A stretch of DNA of 64,000 nucleotides from Archaeoglobus sp. JdFR-24. Its GTDB lineage: Archaea; Halobacteriota; Archaeoglobi; Archaeoglobales; Archaeoglobaceae. Under the pieces are notes generated by a model, which was given only the letters and a program-made list of their open reading frames with translations, did no database searches and was not told the DNA's origin. Where the stretch lies: NCBI GenBank assembly GCA_002011215.1, contig MTML01000082.1:1-64000 (forward strand), written 5' to 3'. Of the stretch, positions 54,467 to 63,218 are shown one piece after another. A program made the translations under genes and the position numbers. Each line of letters starts with the position of its first letter. Positions within the stretch are counted from its first letter, which is position 1.

Positions 54467-54847
54467 AACCCATCAACAAACTCTCTAATCCGTCTAGCAA
54501 GATTGAGCATATTCTCAACTTCTTTTCTTTCGAACTCACTGGGGATGTATCGAGATGTTATATTGCATTTTCAAGGTTGGATATGCCATCAATGTGTTCA
54601 TCCATGAACGAGCGTACCTCATCGAGTTTTGCTGTAATTTTTCCAATCTCCTTGAGCAGTTTTTTATAGAACGAGTTTTTGGATAATCTCCTGAGAGAAG
54701 AAACAACCTGTATTTGAGATAAAGTTCAACGAACTGCTGGATGTTGAATGCTGCGAGGTCGAATACTTCGTTAGATAGCAAATATTCCCCATTTTTCAGG
54801 AACTTTTCTGCCCTCTCCTTTAATATCTCTATTTCCTCAACACCCAT
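54463..54847 (-). pseudogene. HEPN-domain gene (COG2250 type) with two frameshifts
   Basis: The frame starts MGVEEIEILKERAEKF and EVFDLAAFNIQQFVELYLKY, a typical HEPN start, but shifts near 54665, where one A is missing from a run (KKLLKEIGKITAKLDEVR continues in the next frame). It shifts again near 54560, where the ending ITSRYIPSEFERKEVENML and LARRIREFVDGL lies in a third frame. The rebuilt protein would be about 128 residues and end exactly where the MNT gene starts. This is the second HEPN gene in the window broken in the same way. Confidence 0.78.
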
Positions 54848-55022
54848 TACTATCGATGTTTCTCAGATAGTAGAATAATGTTTCGGCAAAATTATTTTGA
54901 TATCATAGATTTCGCCTTACGTCCACGATGTGTCCCCTTGATGTTAGCATGAACGAGATCGACACGATCAAAAGTTATCTACTGTCGTGCTCAATAGAGA
55001 GGTACCATAATTAAACAAAATA

Positions 55023-55051
55023 TTTAAGTATAATTAAACCAATCAATCAAC
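55023..55051 (+). promoter_or_regulatory. Shared promoter element, CARF-HTH unit
   Basis: TTTAAGTAT (55023-55031), AATTAAACC, then AATCAATCAA (55041-55050) and the ATG at 55052. The spacing of box to start is 29 bases. The box resembles an archaeal TATA element and would give a leaderless transcript; the AATC repeats cover the expected start site. Confidence 0.65.
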
Positions 55052-55744
55052 ATGCCTGCAACGCAAATCCTTTTCGTGGGTCATCACAAAGAAAGGCTAA
55101 TCGAATCCATTAAAACCATAAGGGAGTACCCCGTATCCAGAATTATCCTTGCCGTCGGTCAGCAGGATTCAAGTGGAGAAAAGAAGGCCAGAAAGATTGC
55201 AGAAGAACTTAAGAATGAACTTAAAACTGTATTTGACGTTGAGATCACCGAAATAGACAAGAAAAACGTTATGAGGGCAGCTCTCCAGATTGCTGATCTG
55301 ATAAATGCTGAAAAAAATAGAGGAAATAGCATTATTCTGAACGTCTCCGGATCTCTCAGAACCTTTGCCATCGCCGCATATATAGCTGCATGCGTTACAA
55401 ACTCGAAAGTTATTTCATCCATCCCTCGATACGATAAAGAGGACAATGAGGTTGGAATTGAAGAAATAGTTGAAATTCCTGTTCTACCCATTGATTTTCC
55501 TGGAAAAGAGCAACTTGAAATAATCTCTGCGATAAATGACGGAATTGAATCACTAGATGAGCTGGTTTTGAAGCTGAACCCAGATATAAAGAGAAACACG
55601 AAAGAGTTCAGAAGTGAGAGATCCAGACTCAGCCACCACATCGCCAAACTTGAAGAAACAGGACTTGTTACAAGACAGAAGGTGGGGAGAAACGTTAGAA
55701 TTATGTTGACAGAACTGGGTAAAATCGTGAAGAATATATCATGA
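55052..55744 (+). CDS. Csa3-like CARF-winged-helix regulator
   Basis: 230 residues. Residues 1-150 form a CARF-type Rossmann domain, with the ligand loop ILNVSGSLRTFAIAAY (Asn97 to Arg103) in place of the usual D-x-T-G-G-x-R/K. Residues 165-230 form a winged helix: LVLKLNPDIKRN, SRLSHHIAKLEETGLV and RNVRIMLTELGK. Csa3 proteins control CRISPR-related genes in response to cyclic nucleotides. Here no cas genes are adjacent, but another CARF protein and two RNase-like proteins on the opposite strand share its promoter type. It is therefore the best candidate regulator of the local system. Confidence 0.82.
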   Translation: MPATQILFVGHHKERLIESIKTIREYPVSRIILAVGQQDSSGEKKARKIAEELKNELKTVFDVEITEIDKKNVMRAALQIADLINAEKNRGNSIILNVSGSLRTFAIAAYIAACVTNSKVISSIPRYDKEDNEVGIEEIVEIPVLPIDFPGKEQLEIISAINDGIESLDELVLKLNPDIKRNTKEFRSERSRLSHHIAKLEETGLVTRQKVGRNVRIMLTELGKIVKNIS

Positions 55745-55768
55745 AGGGCATATCGTGAAGGGAATGAT

Positions 55769-57511
55769 ATGAAGTACCACATCTTCTTCATTTTTCTGAT
55801 TGTTTTGATTGTATCCCTGCCTGTTCTGGCTTTAGATATTGATGGAGATGCGTTGTCAGGATATACAGAATTGCTGGCTGGTTCAAACCCTTTAAAAGCT
55901 GATAGCGATGGAGATGGACTATCTGATGGAGAAGAACTCAAAATAGACACGAGCCCACTCTCATCTGATACTGATGGGGATGGACTGGATGACCTTAAAG
56001 AAACAAGACAGAAAACAAATCCTATCAAGGAGGACTCAGACAACGATGGTATTGGAGATGGAGAAGAATTAAAACTTGGAACTGACCCACTGAATACAGA
56101 TACAGATGGAGATGGACTTTCCGATGGAGAAGAGCTAAGGCTTGCCACAGATCCACTTTTATATGATACTGATGGCGACAGTCTCTCTGACGGAGAAGAG
56201 GAAACCTGTGGATCCAACCCATTGAACAAAGACACGGATGGGGATGGACTGGATGATTATTTTGAGATATCTAACTCTCTGAACCCGCTGAATACAGATA
56301 CAGATGGAGATGGATTATCCGATGGAGAAGAATTAAAGCTCGGAATAGATCCAGCAAGCAATGATACAGATGGTGACGGTTTAATTGATTACGATGAGGT
56401 TATAGAATATGGAACTTTTGCAGACAAAAAAGATAGCGATGGAGATGGAGTTACAGATTCCAGAGAATTACAGCTTGGGTTGGATCCGCTGAACACCGAT
56501 TCTGATAATGACGGTCTGAGCGATGGATATGAAGTAAACATAAATACTGATCCCAAAATTAGCTGGCGAGGACTATTTACTGAAGATGCAATAAAATCAG
56601 CATTAAGCGATATTTACCTCAAAGAGGTGTTGGGGTTATCCAAACAGCTGGATGGCGAAAGTTACGTTGATAAGGCCTGGAATGTTCTCGAATGGGTGGA
56701 TGAAAATATCGAGTATGATTATTCGAAGGCGGATGATGTCCAAAATGCCACTCTTCAGACGCCATTCGAGACAGTCAAAACCGGTAAAGGCATATGTACA
56801 GATTATTCTATCCTCACTGCTGCTCTTTTGCTGAACCTGAATATTAATCCAGTCTATATTCTGGATATAGAATATGAAAACAATGTTATCGGACATACAG
56901 CTGCTGCAATCAAGATTGATGGAGAATACTTTGTTTTGGACCAGCATCTGCCACCCATTCACCTTGGAGCATACTACTACACCTCATTACTGGACGGAAA
57001 TGTGATATCAGAAATCAAAGTCTATGAGATCAGAAAGGACATCATGCTGGAAGTACGAACTGCCAACAAATATACCGGTAATCAGATTAAAAAGATGCTC
57101 TATACGGTCGGAGACAAAGATTTAAAGAATATCCAAAAAGCAATCACCGAGAGATTTATAATTGAAAAAGATTGGTTTAAAGAAGATACAAGGCTTAAAG
57201 ATATCGCAGAAAGCGAGCTTGAATGCAAGAAAAGCAGTAAGACGTGTCCTCAGCAGTATCTACCTTCTGGGTTCAGCAAAGGGGTGATTCTAACAATTTG
57301 GGAAATGACATACTACTACCACCCAGTTTTTCTGCAAAAGTTTGCAGATATGATCATTCAGGAGTTTGAAGAACTTGAAAATATGAGTGATTATAAGAGC
57401 CTTTACTTTGCAGTAGGGAGTGGTAAGTATGAATTCAACACATACAAGCACTCTTCGACCGAATCTTCAACTGAACCAGCAATTATTGTTGTTGGATGTT
57501 TTGCCAGATAA
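55769..57511 (+). CDS. Secreted thrombospondin type 3 repeat/transglutaminase-like protein
   Basis: 580 residues. A signal peptide (residues 5-21) is followed by about eleven calcium-binding thrombospondin type 3-like repeats of 22 residues (DTDGDGLSDGEEL pattern, residues 25-265). Then comes a transglutaminase-like domain with Cys in GKGICTDYS, His in VIGHTAAA and Asp in FVLDQHLPP as catalytic triad. A C-terminal domain of about 180 residues is unrecognised, with a few cysteines. It starts 24 bases after the CARF-HTH stop, so it may be co-transcribed. Probably a cell-surface protease or cross-linking protein. Confidence 0.85.
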   Translation: MKYHIFFIFLIVLIVSLPVLALDIDGDALSGYTELLAGSNPLKADSDGDGLSDGEELKIDTSPLSSDTDGDGLDDLKETRQKTNPIKEDSDNDGIGDGEELKLGTDPLNTDTDGDGLSDGEELRLATDPLLYDTDGDSLSDGEEETCGSNPLNKDTDGDGLDDYFEISNSLNPLNTDTDGDGLSDGEELKLGIDPASNDTDGDGLIDYDEVIEYGTFADKKDSDGDGVTDSRELQLGLDPLNTDSDNDGLSDGYEVNINTDPKISWRGLFTEDAIKSALSDIYLKEVLGLSKQLDGESYVDKAWNVLEWVDENIEYDYSKADDVQNATLQTPFETVKTGKGICTDYSILTAALLLNLNINPVYILDIEYENNVIGHTAAAIKIDGEYFVLDQHLPPIHLGAYYYTSLLDGNVISEIKVYEIRKDIMLEVRTANKYTGNQIKKMLYTVGDKDLKNIQKAITERFIIEKDWFKEDTRLKDIAESELECKKSSKTCPQQYLPSGFSKGVILTIWEMTYYYHPVFLQKFADMIIQEFEELENMSDYKSLYFAVGSGKYEFNTYKHSSTESSTEPAIIVVGCFAR

Positions 57512-57545
57512 AGGAGTTCAAATGATAAGAGGTGAGGGGGTTTAA

Positions 57546-58583
57546 ATGATAAGCCTTGATTATTTATATGGAGGGATTTTTTTACTGCTATTTGCCCTTC
57601 TAATTTACCTTTTCCTCAAACATATGAGTATAAAGAAGGAAATTCAGGATACCTTTCAGGAAATAAACAGTAGAATTGATGAGATAAACCAGAACCTGTC
57701 GGGATGGGTGGAAAGTGCAGTTTTCAAAACCTTCCAGAACTCTTCCGGAATCTTTGAGGGCGTTTTTACTTCAGCAATTTCGAAGAATACTGAAGTGATC
57801 AAAGGAGCCTTCGCGACATCTCTCAAAGAGCTTGGAATTCAGGAGGATGTTGGGAAACTAAAGGAAGCTTCATCCGACCTGAAAAGCTTAACGGCAGACC
57901 TGAAAGCCATGTTCGAAATCAAGCAGTCGAGAGCCAGATTCGGAGAGTTACAGCTCGAAATGTTACTGAGAGATATTTTCCCGTCTAACAGACTTGCCTT
58001 CCAGCACAACATTCCGGGAACAGGCACACCGGATGCATGCATAATTGTGGAGAACGGCAAACACCTATGCATCGATTCAAAGTTTCCCCTTGAGAACTTT
58101 AGAAAGTATGCTAATGCTGTAGGCGATGAGAAGAGAAAGTACTGGGATGCATTTACCAAGGATATTAAAAGACATATCGAAGATATCAGAAGAAAGTACG
58201 TTGGCAGAGAGAATACAGTTGATTTCGCATTTCTCTTTGTGCCTTCCGATACCATATACTATCATCTCATCAGTGAGGCTCCAGAAGTTGCCGTTGAGGC
58301 TTCGAAGGCTGGTGTAATTCTCGCCTCCCCAACAGTCCTTCCAGCCTATCTCAACCTGATATCGACTAAAATCAAGGCTGAAGAAATTTCAGAGAGAGCG
58401 GATGAAATTCAGGAAAAGATTAACGGGATGATAAAGTATATTGAAGATCTTGAATCCAGGCTCAATACAGCAACAAGACACATTAACAACGCCTACAACA
58501 GTATCGGCAAAGCCAGACAGTCTTTCGAGAGAATGAAAACGTATTTCAAGACTATATCGAATTTAGAGTCAAAACAGAATTAG
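57546..58583 (+). CDS. rmuC: RmuC-family protein
   Basis: 345 residues. An N-terminal membrane helix (about residues 7-24) is followed by a coiled coil (25-130) and the RmuC domain with LLRDIFPSNRLAFQHNIPG and the PD-(D/E)xK-like core TPDACIIV, then CIDSKFPLENF, and a further helix-rich end. RmuC limits rearrangements at inverted repeats in bacteria and has been linked to DNA cleavage. It lies 34 bases behind the surface protein gene on the same strand. Confidence 0.9.
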   Translation: MISLDYLYGGIFLLLFALLIYLFLKHMSIKKEIQDTFQEINSRIDEINQNLSGWVESAVFKTFQNSSGIFEGVFTSAISKNTEVIKGAFATSLKELGIQEDVGKLKEASSDLKSLTADLKAMFEIKQSRARFGELQLEMLLRDIFPSNRLAFQHNIPGTGTPDACIIVENGKHLCIDSKFPLENFRKYANAVGDEKRKYWDAFTKDIKRHIEDIRRKYVGRENTVDFAFLFVPSDTIYYHLISEAPEVAVEASKAGVILASPTVLPAYLNLISTKIKAEEISERADEIQEKINGMIKYIEDLESRLNTATRHINNAYNSIGKARQSFERMKTYFKTISNLESKQN

Positions 58584-58851
58584 ACCAGGGCTACTTATCT
58601 GGTTTAACCCGCGCACTATAGTGCACTATTTTTTATCAATTTGGTGCAGTATACTGCAACAGACTCTATCATCTCTCTTACATACTGTAAAAGTGTCAGT
58701 CCTCGTAAAAACACAGGATATTTTTACTAAAGGAGTGCTGAGGGGTTCTATCACAAATTTACAATCTAAAGTCAATCTATTAAATTTTCTCTCGTTAAGT
58801 GTGAAATATTAGAAAAATTTATCCAAAACTTAACATATTTGTGGATTAATA

Positions 58852-59270
58852 TTGAGAGAACCTCATCCAGACCCGGAACCGTTATTCAAAATTTTAGATA
58901 ATGCGATGAATGAAATCAGAACCTATTACATTCTGACAGTTGCTCTGAAACTTGAGCTTTTCAACATCCTTCAGATTCCTAAAAATGTTGAGAAGCTTTC
59001 CAGAGAGCAAAGATGTGATAAAAAGCTGATTTCACTCTTTTGCAGGACTCTTTACGATCTCAAACCAATATCAAAAGAGAGATTGCTATGTGATCAATGA
59101 TTTTGAGCAGAACCTATCTGACAGAGAACTCTTTCTTTTCCCAGCAGGCTCTAATCATAAACACCAGAAGAATGGTTGAATTGTGGACAAGGTTTGAGAT
59201 TTTAAGTGTACAGAATATCACATCCAGTCCAAACGATAAGATAATTATTGCAAAGAAAATTCCAGGATGA
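58852..59270 (+). pseudogene. N-terminal piece of an O-methyltransferase-like gene
   Basis: The frame starts at TTG and reads PLFKILDNAMNEIRTYYILT and LELFNILQIPKNVEKLSRE, a winged-helix dimerisation domain typical of class I methyltransferases. The frame ends at 59100; the next parts continue in other frames (YVINDFEQNLSDREL; FSQQALIINTRRMVELWT) up to a TGA at 59268. The SAM-binding domain is missing. A truncated, frameshifted relic. Confidence 0.7.
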
Positions 59271-59306
59271 GGTTAACAGAGAAAGTTAAGAAAAAAGTAA
59301 TTGTGA

Positions 59307-59792
59307 TCATTCAAATTTTGAGAGTTTTTTATGAATATGATATCGCAGAATTTCGTTTCCACACTTTTTGCATAAAATGATGCTGTAAGTTTCCTTTTCC
59401 TCGACTGTAACGCTTCCAGGGAGTAGTTCAGCATTACATGAGTCACACCGAGCAAAGTATTTCTCCCCAATCCTTCTGATAATTTCCGTGTTCTCATTAA
59501 ACCATCTCACAACATTCTCGAGCCTCTGGAAGTACTCATCATCATATTCACCTTTCTGTATAGCCTCTTCGTAGGCTGTCCACCACATGGTTTGTTCGAG
59601 GAACTTGAGCTTTCTACTCATCAAAAGAACATAATAGGGTATTTTCTCACCCTTGCTTACTTCAAGATCCCTCTCCAGAAGCTCAAAATATGCAGCAATT
59701 ATATCATCGATCAGCTCGCTACATTCTTTGCATATATTATATTCCTCATACTTGCTTACCTCAAATTCGTTCCTGCAAATGACACAATTCAT
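59307..59792 (-). CDS. Uncharacterised protein with two zinc ribbons
   Basis: 161 residues. The N-terminus MNCVICRNEFEV with CKEC (residues 3-24) and the C-terminus CDSCNAEL with CKKC (about residues 115-143) form two four-cysteine zinc-binding sites. They are separated by a helical middle section with several Trp and Tyr. No family name comes to mind. It stands alone within a decayed region but is itself intact. Confidence 0.6.
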   Translation of the reverse strand: MNCVICRNEFEVSKYEEYNICKECSELIDDIIAAYFELLERDLEVSKGEKIPYYVLLMSRKLKFLEQTMWWTAYEEAIQKGEYDDEYFQRLENVVRWFNENTEIIRRIGEKYFARCDSCNAELLPGSVTVEEKETYSIILCKKCGNEILRYHIHKKLSKFE

Positions 59793-60018
59793 AACCCCGA
59801 TTTGACATTAAGAATATAAAATTATTTGAATTCAAATAATCATGAACAATTCAAATTCATAACTCAAAAATGTTTTTTTCAGGAAATTAACCAGATGATA
59901 TGTTCCAATATCCAGTTAATTTCAGTAACAACCATAGTCCCAGACCCAGGATATTACCCACAATCAGCACTTCGATGAACTTCACTGGAGGTACAAAAGC
60001 AGAAAATCCAATCAAGTT

Positions 60019-61236
60019 CTATAACAGTTTCGATTCCGAAGGTATAGAGCACCATAGAGTTTCTCTCCCAACACATACACGTTTGCAGCCATAGAAACTC
60101 GAAAGATAAAAGAGCACTGTCGCAAAAGCTATTGGAATCACTGAAATAATGAATCCAAATTTAATGCCATAACTCGCCGCAATAATTCCTGAAAAACCAC
60201 TTCCAGCTGCCGCAACTATTGAAGCTAACGAACTGTTTAAGGATAGTACTGAGCTTCTAGATTCATCTGGAATAATCTCATTGAGCCATATACCAAGTAC
60301 GGGCCCATACATTCCAAACCCAACATTATATATAAAAACGCAGAGAATTGCGAGCAACAATGAATGGGAAAGCGCAAAACCAATGTACGATACAAATATT
60401 AGTGATTGACTAAGAAAGCCAGCTCTAAAATTATTACTTTTCTTCAACAGAAATCCAGAAAGAAAGTTTCCAACGAGAGCACCCAAAATTCCAATTGTGT
60501 ATAAAATTCCAAGGATTTTGGCGGGCACCTTGAGCTCATCAACAAAAAGCAATTGCCAAGAATACACATAATAAATTAGTGCAAAGGATAATAAAGCATC
60601 ACCAAGAAGTAAATATAGGATATCCTTTTCACGAATTGAGATTCTGAGAGCATTGCGCATAATACGACAAAAAGACTTCTCTCCTTTGCTGTCCCCACGG
60701 TTCTCTTCCATCAGTATTAAGCCTAAACCAGTAGCTACGAACAAGATTGCCCCACCAGCAAGAAATGGGTATGTCATGTCAAATGACACTAACTGGTACG
60801 CAATTAATCCCGCAAGAATTCCACAAATAGTTCTACTCGCACTAACCAGCCCAAATATAGTTTTAGCTTCCTCTGTTAACCCATGCCTTTTAAGGGAAGA
60901 ATAATACCACGCAATCAAGGATCCACTCATGAAAGCAGAACCAAGTGCCAACAGAATTTTAGAAATTGCAAATAGTTCAAATTTTGTTGACATGCCGTAT
61001 AAAACCAAACCAGCACCATACACACCAACACCTAAAAGATAAGTCCCCTTTCCCCCCCATTTGTCTGCTATAGCACCAGTGGGGAAATCAAATATTGAAA
61101 GGCAGACAAAATAAATTATTAAGGGCAATCCTATCTGCTCCCTGGGAATACTCTTTGATGCTAAAAAGGCGAATTTTTGTCCAGAACAATATCTTGAGTT
61201 GCAGCATTTCCTATGTTCTTGTCCAAAAAAGGACAT
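60019..61236 (-). CDS. MFS transporter, probably truncated at the N-terminus
   Basis: The MFS part starts around IPREQIGLPLIIYFVCLSIF, then DFPTGAIADKWGGKGTY, the loop 2-3 signature, and runs through eleven helices to about residue 390. The first membrane helix expected before IPREQIGL is missing. Upstream codons come instead from the end of a radical SAM gene read in another frame, so the start codon is uncertain; the ATG at 61236 is the least bad choice. Activity is doubtful. It belongs to the group of exporters often found with small-molecule biosynthesis genes. Confidence 0.55.
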   Translation of the reverse strand: MSFFGQEHRKCCNSRYCSGQKFAFLASKSIPREQIGLPLIIYFVCLSIFDFPTGAIADKWGGKGTYLLGVGVYGAGLVLYGMSTKFELFAISKILLALGSAFMSGSLIAWYYSSLKRHGLTEEAKTIFGLVSASRTICGILAGLIAYQLVSFDMTYPFLAGGAILFVATGLGLILMEENRGDSKGEKSFCRIMRNALRISIREKDILYLLLGDALLSFALIYYVYSWQLLFVDELKVPAKILGILYTIGILGALVGNFLSGFLLKKSNNFRAGFLSQSLIFVSYIGFALSHSLLLAILCVFIYNVGFGMYGPVLGIWLNEIIPDESRSSVLSLNSSLASIVAAAGSGFSGIIAASYGIKFGFIISVIPIAFATVLFYLSSFYGCKRVCVGRETLWCSIPSESKLL

Positions 61237-61992
61237 GGTCTTATGTTTCCTGAAATGTCTATGTAAACCTGGTATAACCCAGCACTGCACCCACCGAGGA
61301 AATTGTAGAGTATCTTGTGTCCTTCAAGATAAACCAAAGTGTATAGTACTGGATCGACTATTCTAAGTGTCGACCCATCCTTGTTCTCCTTTATAAACAG
61401 TTTTCAATTGCCGAGCTACATTAACTAATTCTTCTCTATTTATGAGGATACCTTCACTATTTTTAGCTTTTCCTATTGGTAAAGCTGGACATATCCGAAT
61501 AGTCGTAATGTTTAGTGTGCTAAGGAATTCTAGCAGTTCATAGAGGTTATGAAAATTCCTTTTATGCATGGTGACATTAATGCCCACCTCAAAATCTTTT
61601 TGCACAAGCTTTTTCACGGATTCTATGGTTTTATTAAATGCTCCTTTTTTATTTCGATACCAATCATGAATACCTTGGAACCCATCAATACTAGTCCCTA
61701 TGCAAACTTCTCCTTGTCATTTATATTTTTCTAGTTTATTTAACATCGTATCATCCAGTAATGTGGCGTTTGTCGTTATACCCACTTGTTCTATGTCGTT
61801 CTCAAAACAAATATCTAAAAATTGAAACAAATTTGGATGAAAAAAAGATTCTCCTCCACCTAATGTCAAATATGAAATATCAACTCCTACAAGGTTTTCA
61901 ATAATCTTTCTAAATAAATCGATATTCATAAAAATAGGACTTTTGGTGGATATCCTACAGTGTCTACATTGAAGGTTGCATGCTGTTGTTAC
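61161..61992 (-). pseudogene. Radical SAM/SPASM peptide-modifying enzyme, degenerate
   Basis: From 61992 the minus strand reads EIEVTTACNLQCRHCRIS (SAM-cluster CxxxCxxC), YLTLGGGESFFHPNL, GITTNATLLDD, then an in-frame TGA at 61717-61719. It continues in the same frame (GEVCIGTSIDGFQGIHDWYR, then VTMHKRNFHNLYELLEFL) to a frameshift near 61370. The SPASM end follows in the next frame: GGCSAGLYQVYIDISGNIRP, CPFLDKNIGNA and stop. One stop and one frameshift disable it, and its 5' end is cut off. Confidence 0.8.
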
Positions 61993-62341
61993 CTCTATTT
62001 CGGGAAAAAGGTATAGATTCTATGCCTACAAGAACTATTTAGTAAGGGCCAATGAATACAGAATGATCCCATTGACATTCCCGAGGAGTAACTTCAAGCT
62101 TCATGCTGAGAAGGTTGGATGGCTCGCTGCATTGAATGTCCTTTTATTGGGATCGTTGTTTCCTTGGAATTCAAGGAAAGGAGGGCTTTGCAGAGGTTGG
62201 CTGAGAGTTAGCTTTGGTAAAGCCCCTATAATCAGAAATATTGCCCAGACAAACACGTATCAGTGGAGTATTAATGATATGAAGCAGATATGGGGCAGAC
62301 AATTACGATTGTATATAGCAAAAATAAAAAAGAAATGCTGA
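61976..62341 (+). other. Possible transposase fragment
   Basis: A 121-codon frame with the stretch ANEYRMIPLTFPRSNFKL and a basic C-terminal half, in a style that reminds me of the C-terminal part of archaeal insertion-sequence transposases. It begins exactly where the radical SAM relic is cut off. No inverted repeats are visible and I cannot name a family. It may be non-coding. Confidence 0.25.
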
Positions 62342-62367
62342 GGATCAGGGAAATAAAAAACTAAAAT

Positions 62368-63180
62368 TTACTTGAATTCAGGTTCTCTCTTCTCAAGGAC
62401 AGCCTTTAACCCTTCTTCAAAGTCATCAGTAAGCATCGTTTCATAAGTATGTTTCATTTCGATTTTAAGATGCTCATACAGAGTGTTCTCAAAAGAGATG
62501 TTGATCAACTGTTTAATTCTCGCCACTGCCTCCTTGGGAGCTTTTAAATATCTTTTGGCTACAGCTAATCCTCGCTCATCAAGCTTATCTGGACTTACAA
62601 CCTCATTGACCAGACCCATTTCAAGAGCGTCTCTGGCTCCAAAGGTCTCTCCAAAGGACATCAGTTCGAATGCTTTTTTCATACCCACATGCCTTGGCAG
62701 GAAATAAGATGTGCCAATATCCGGACTCAAACCAAGCCTTATGAAACCACTGAAAAATATCGTATCATCGGAGGCTATGGCATAATCTGAAGCAAGAACT
62801 ATACTCAGCCCTGCACCAAAAGTGAAACCCTTTGTCAGAACTATTACCGGCTTAAGCAGGTCACGCATTTTTTTGATGAGGTCGAAATTAAAGATTCCAC
62901 CAAACTTTTCAAAAAACTCAGGATCCCTTACCTTGTCCAGATTCCGATAAAACTCTCCGACATCGGCACCAGCACAAAAACTCCTACCCTCTCCAGAAAT
63001 GACTATTACCAGTATATCGTCGGATTCACAGACCTTTAATGCTTCCGCAATTTCCTCAGCGGTTTTCAGATTCAAACAGTTATGAACCTCTGGTCTGTTC
63101 AGAATCACTCTTGCGATTCCCTCTTCAACTTCAAATTTGAGATTTTCAAAGTTTCCTGTATCGTTATTCACCATCCCCAT
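62368..63180 (-). CDS. Enoyl-CoA hydratase/isomerase family protein
   Basis: 270 residues of the crotonase fold. The oxyanion-hole motifs are GRSFCAGADVGEF and KGFTFGAGLSIVLASDYAIA. The second catalytic-type segment, IRLGLSPDIGTSYFLPRHVG, has an Asp in the place where hydratases keep Glu, a feature of several isomerase and dienoyl-type members. Archaeoglobales have many paralogues for fatty-acid and aromatic beta-oxidation. A start at the third codon is also possible. Confidence 0.9.
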   Translation of the reverse strand: MGMVNNDTGNFENLKFEVEEGIARVILNRPEVHNCLNLKTAEEIAEALKVCESDDILVIVISGEGRSFCAGADVGEFYRNLDKVRDPEFFEKFGGIFNFDLIKKMRDLLKPVIVLTKGFTFGAGLSIVLASDYAIASDDTIFFSGFIRLGLSPDIGTSYFLPRHVGMKKAFELMSFGETFGARDALEMGLVNEVVSPDKLDERGLAVAKRYLKAPKEAVARIKQLINISFENTLYEHLKIEMKHTYETMLTDDFEEGLKAVLEKREPEFK

Positions 63181-63218
63181 ATAAACACAACCCCAATTTC
63201 AGGTCAAACTTTCCACCC

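Noticed and set aside
50442..55744. Annotating the CARF genes as part of a canonical CRISPR-Cas locus
   Set aside because: No repeat-spacer array, cas1/cas2, Cas10 or Cascade genes are visible anywhere in the window.
55159..56235. A 358-codon Ser/Pro-rich frame on the minus strand
   Set aside because: It is the complement of the regulator gene and of the Asp/Gly-rich calcium repeats; the low-complexity composition follows from them.
61237..61290. N-terminal 18 codons before the chosen MFS start
   Set aside because: They are the radical SAM/SPASM ending read in the wrong frame, so they are not natural MFS sequence.
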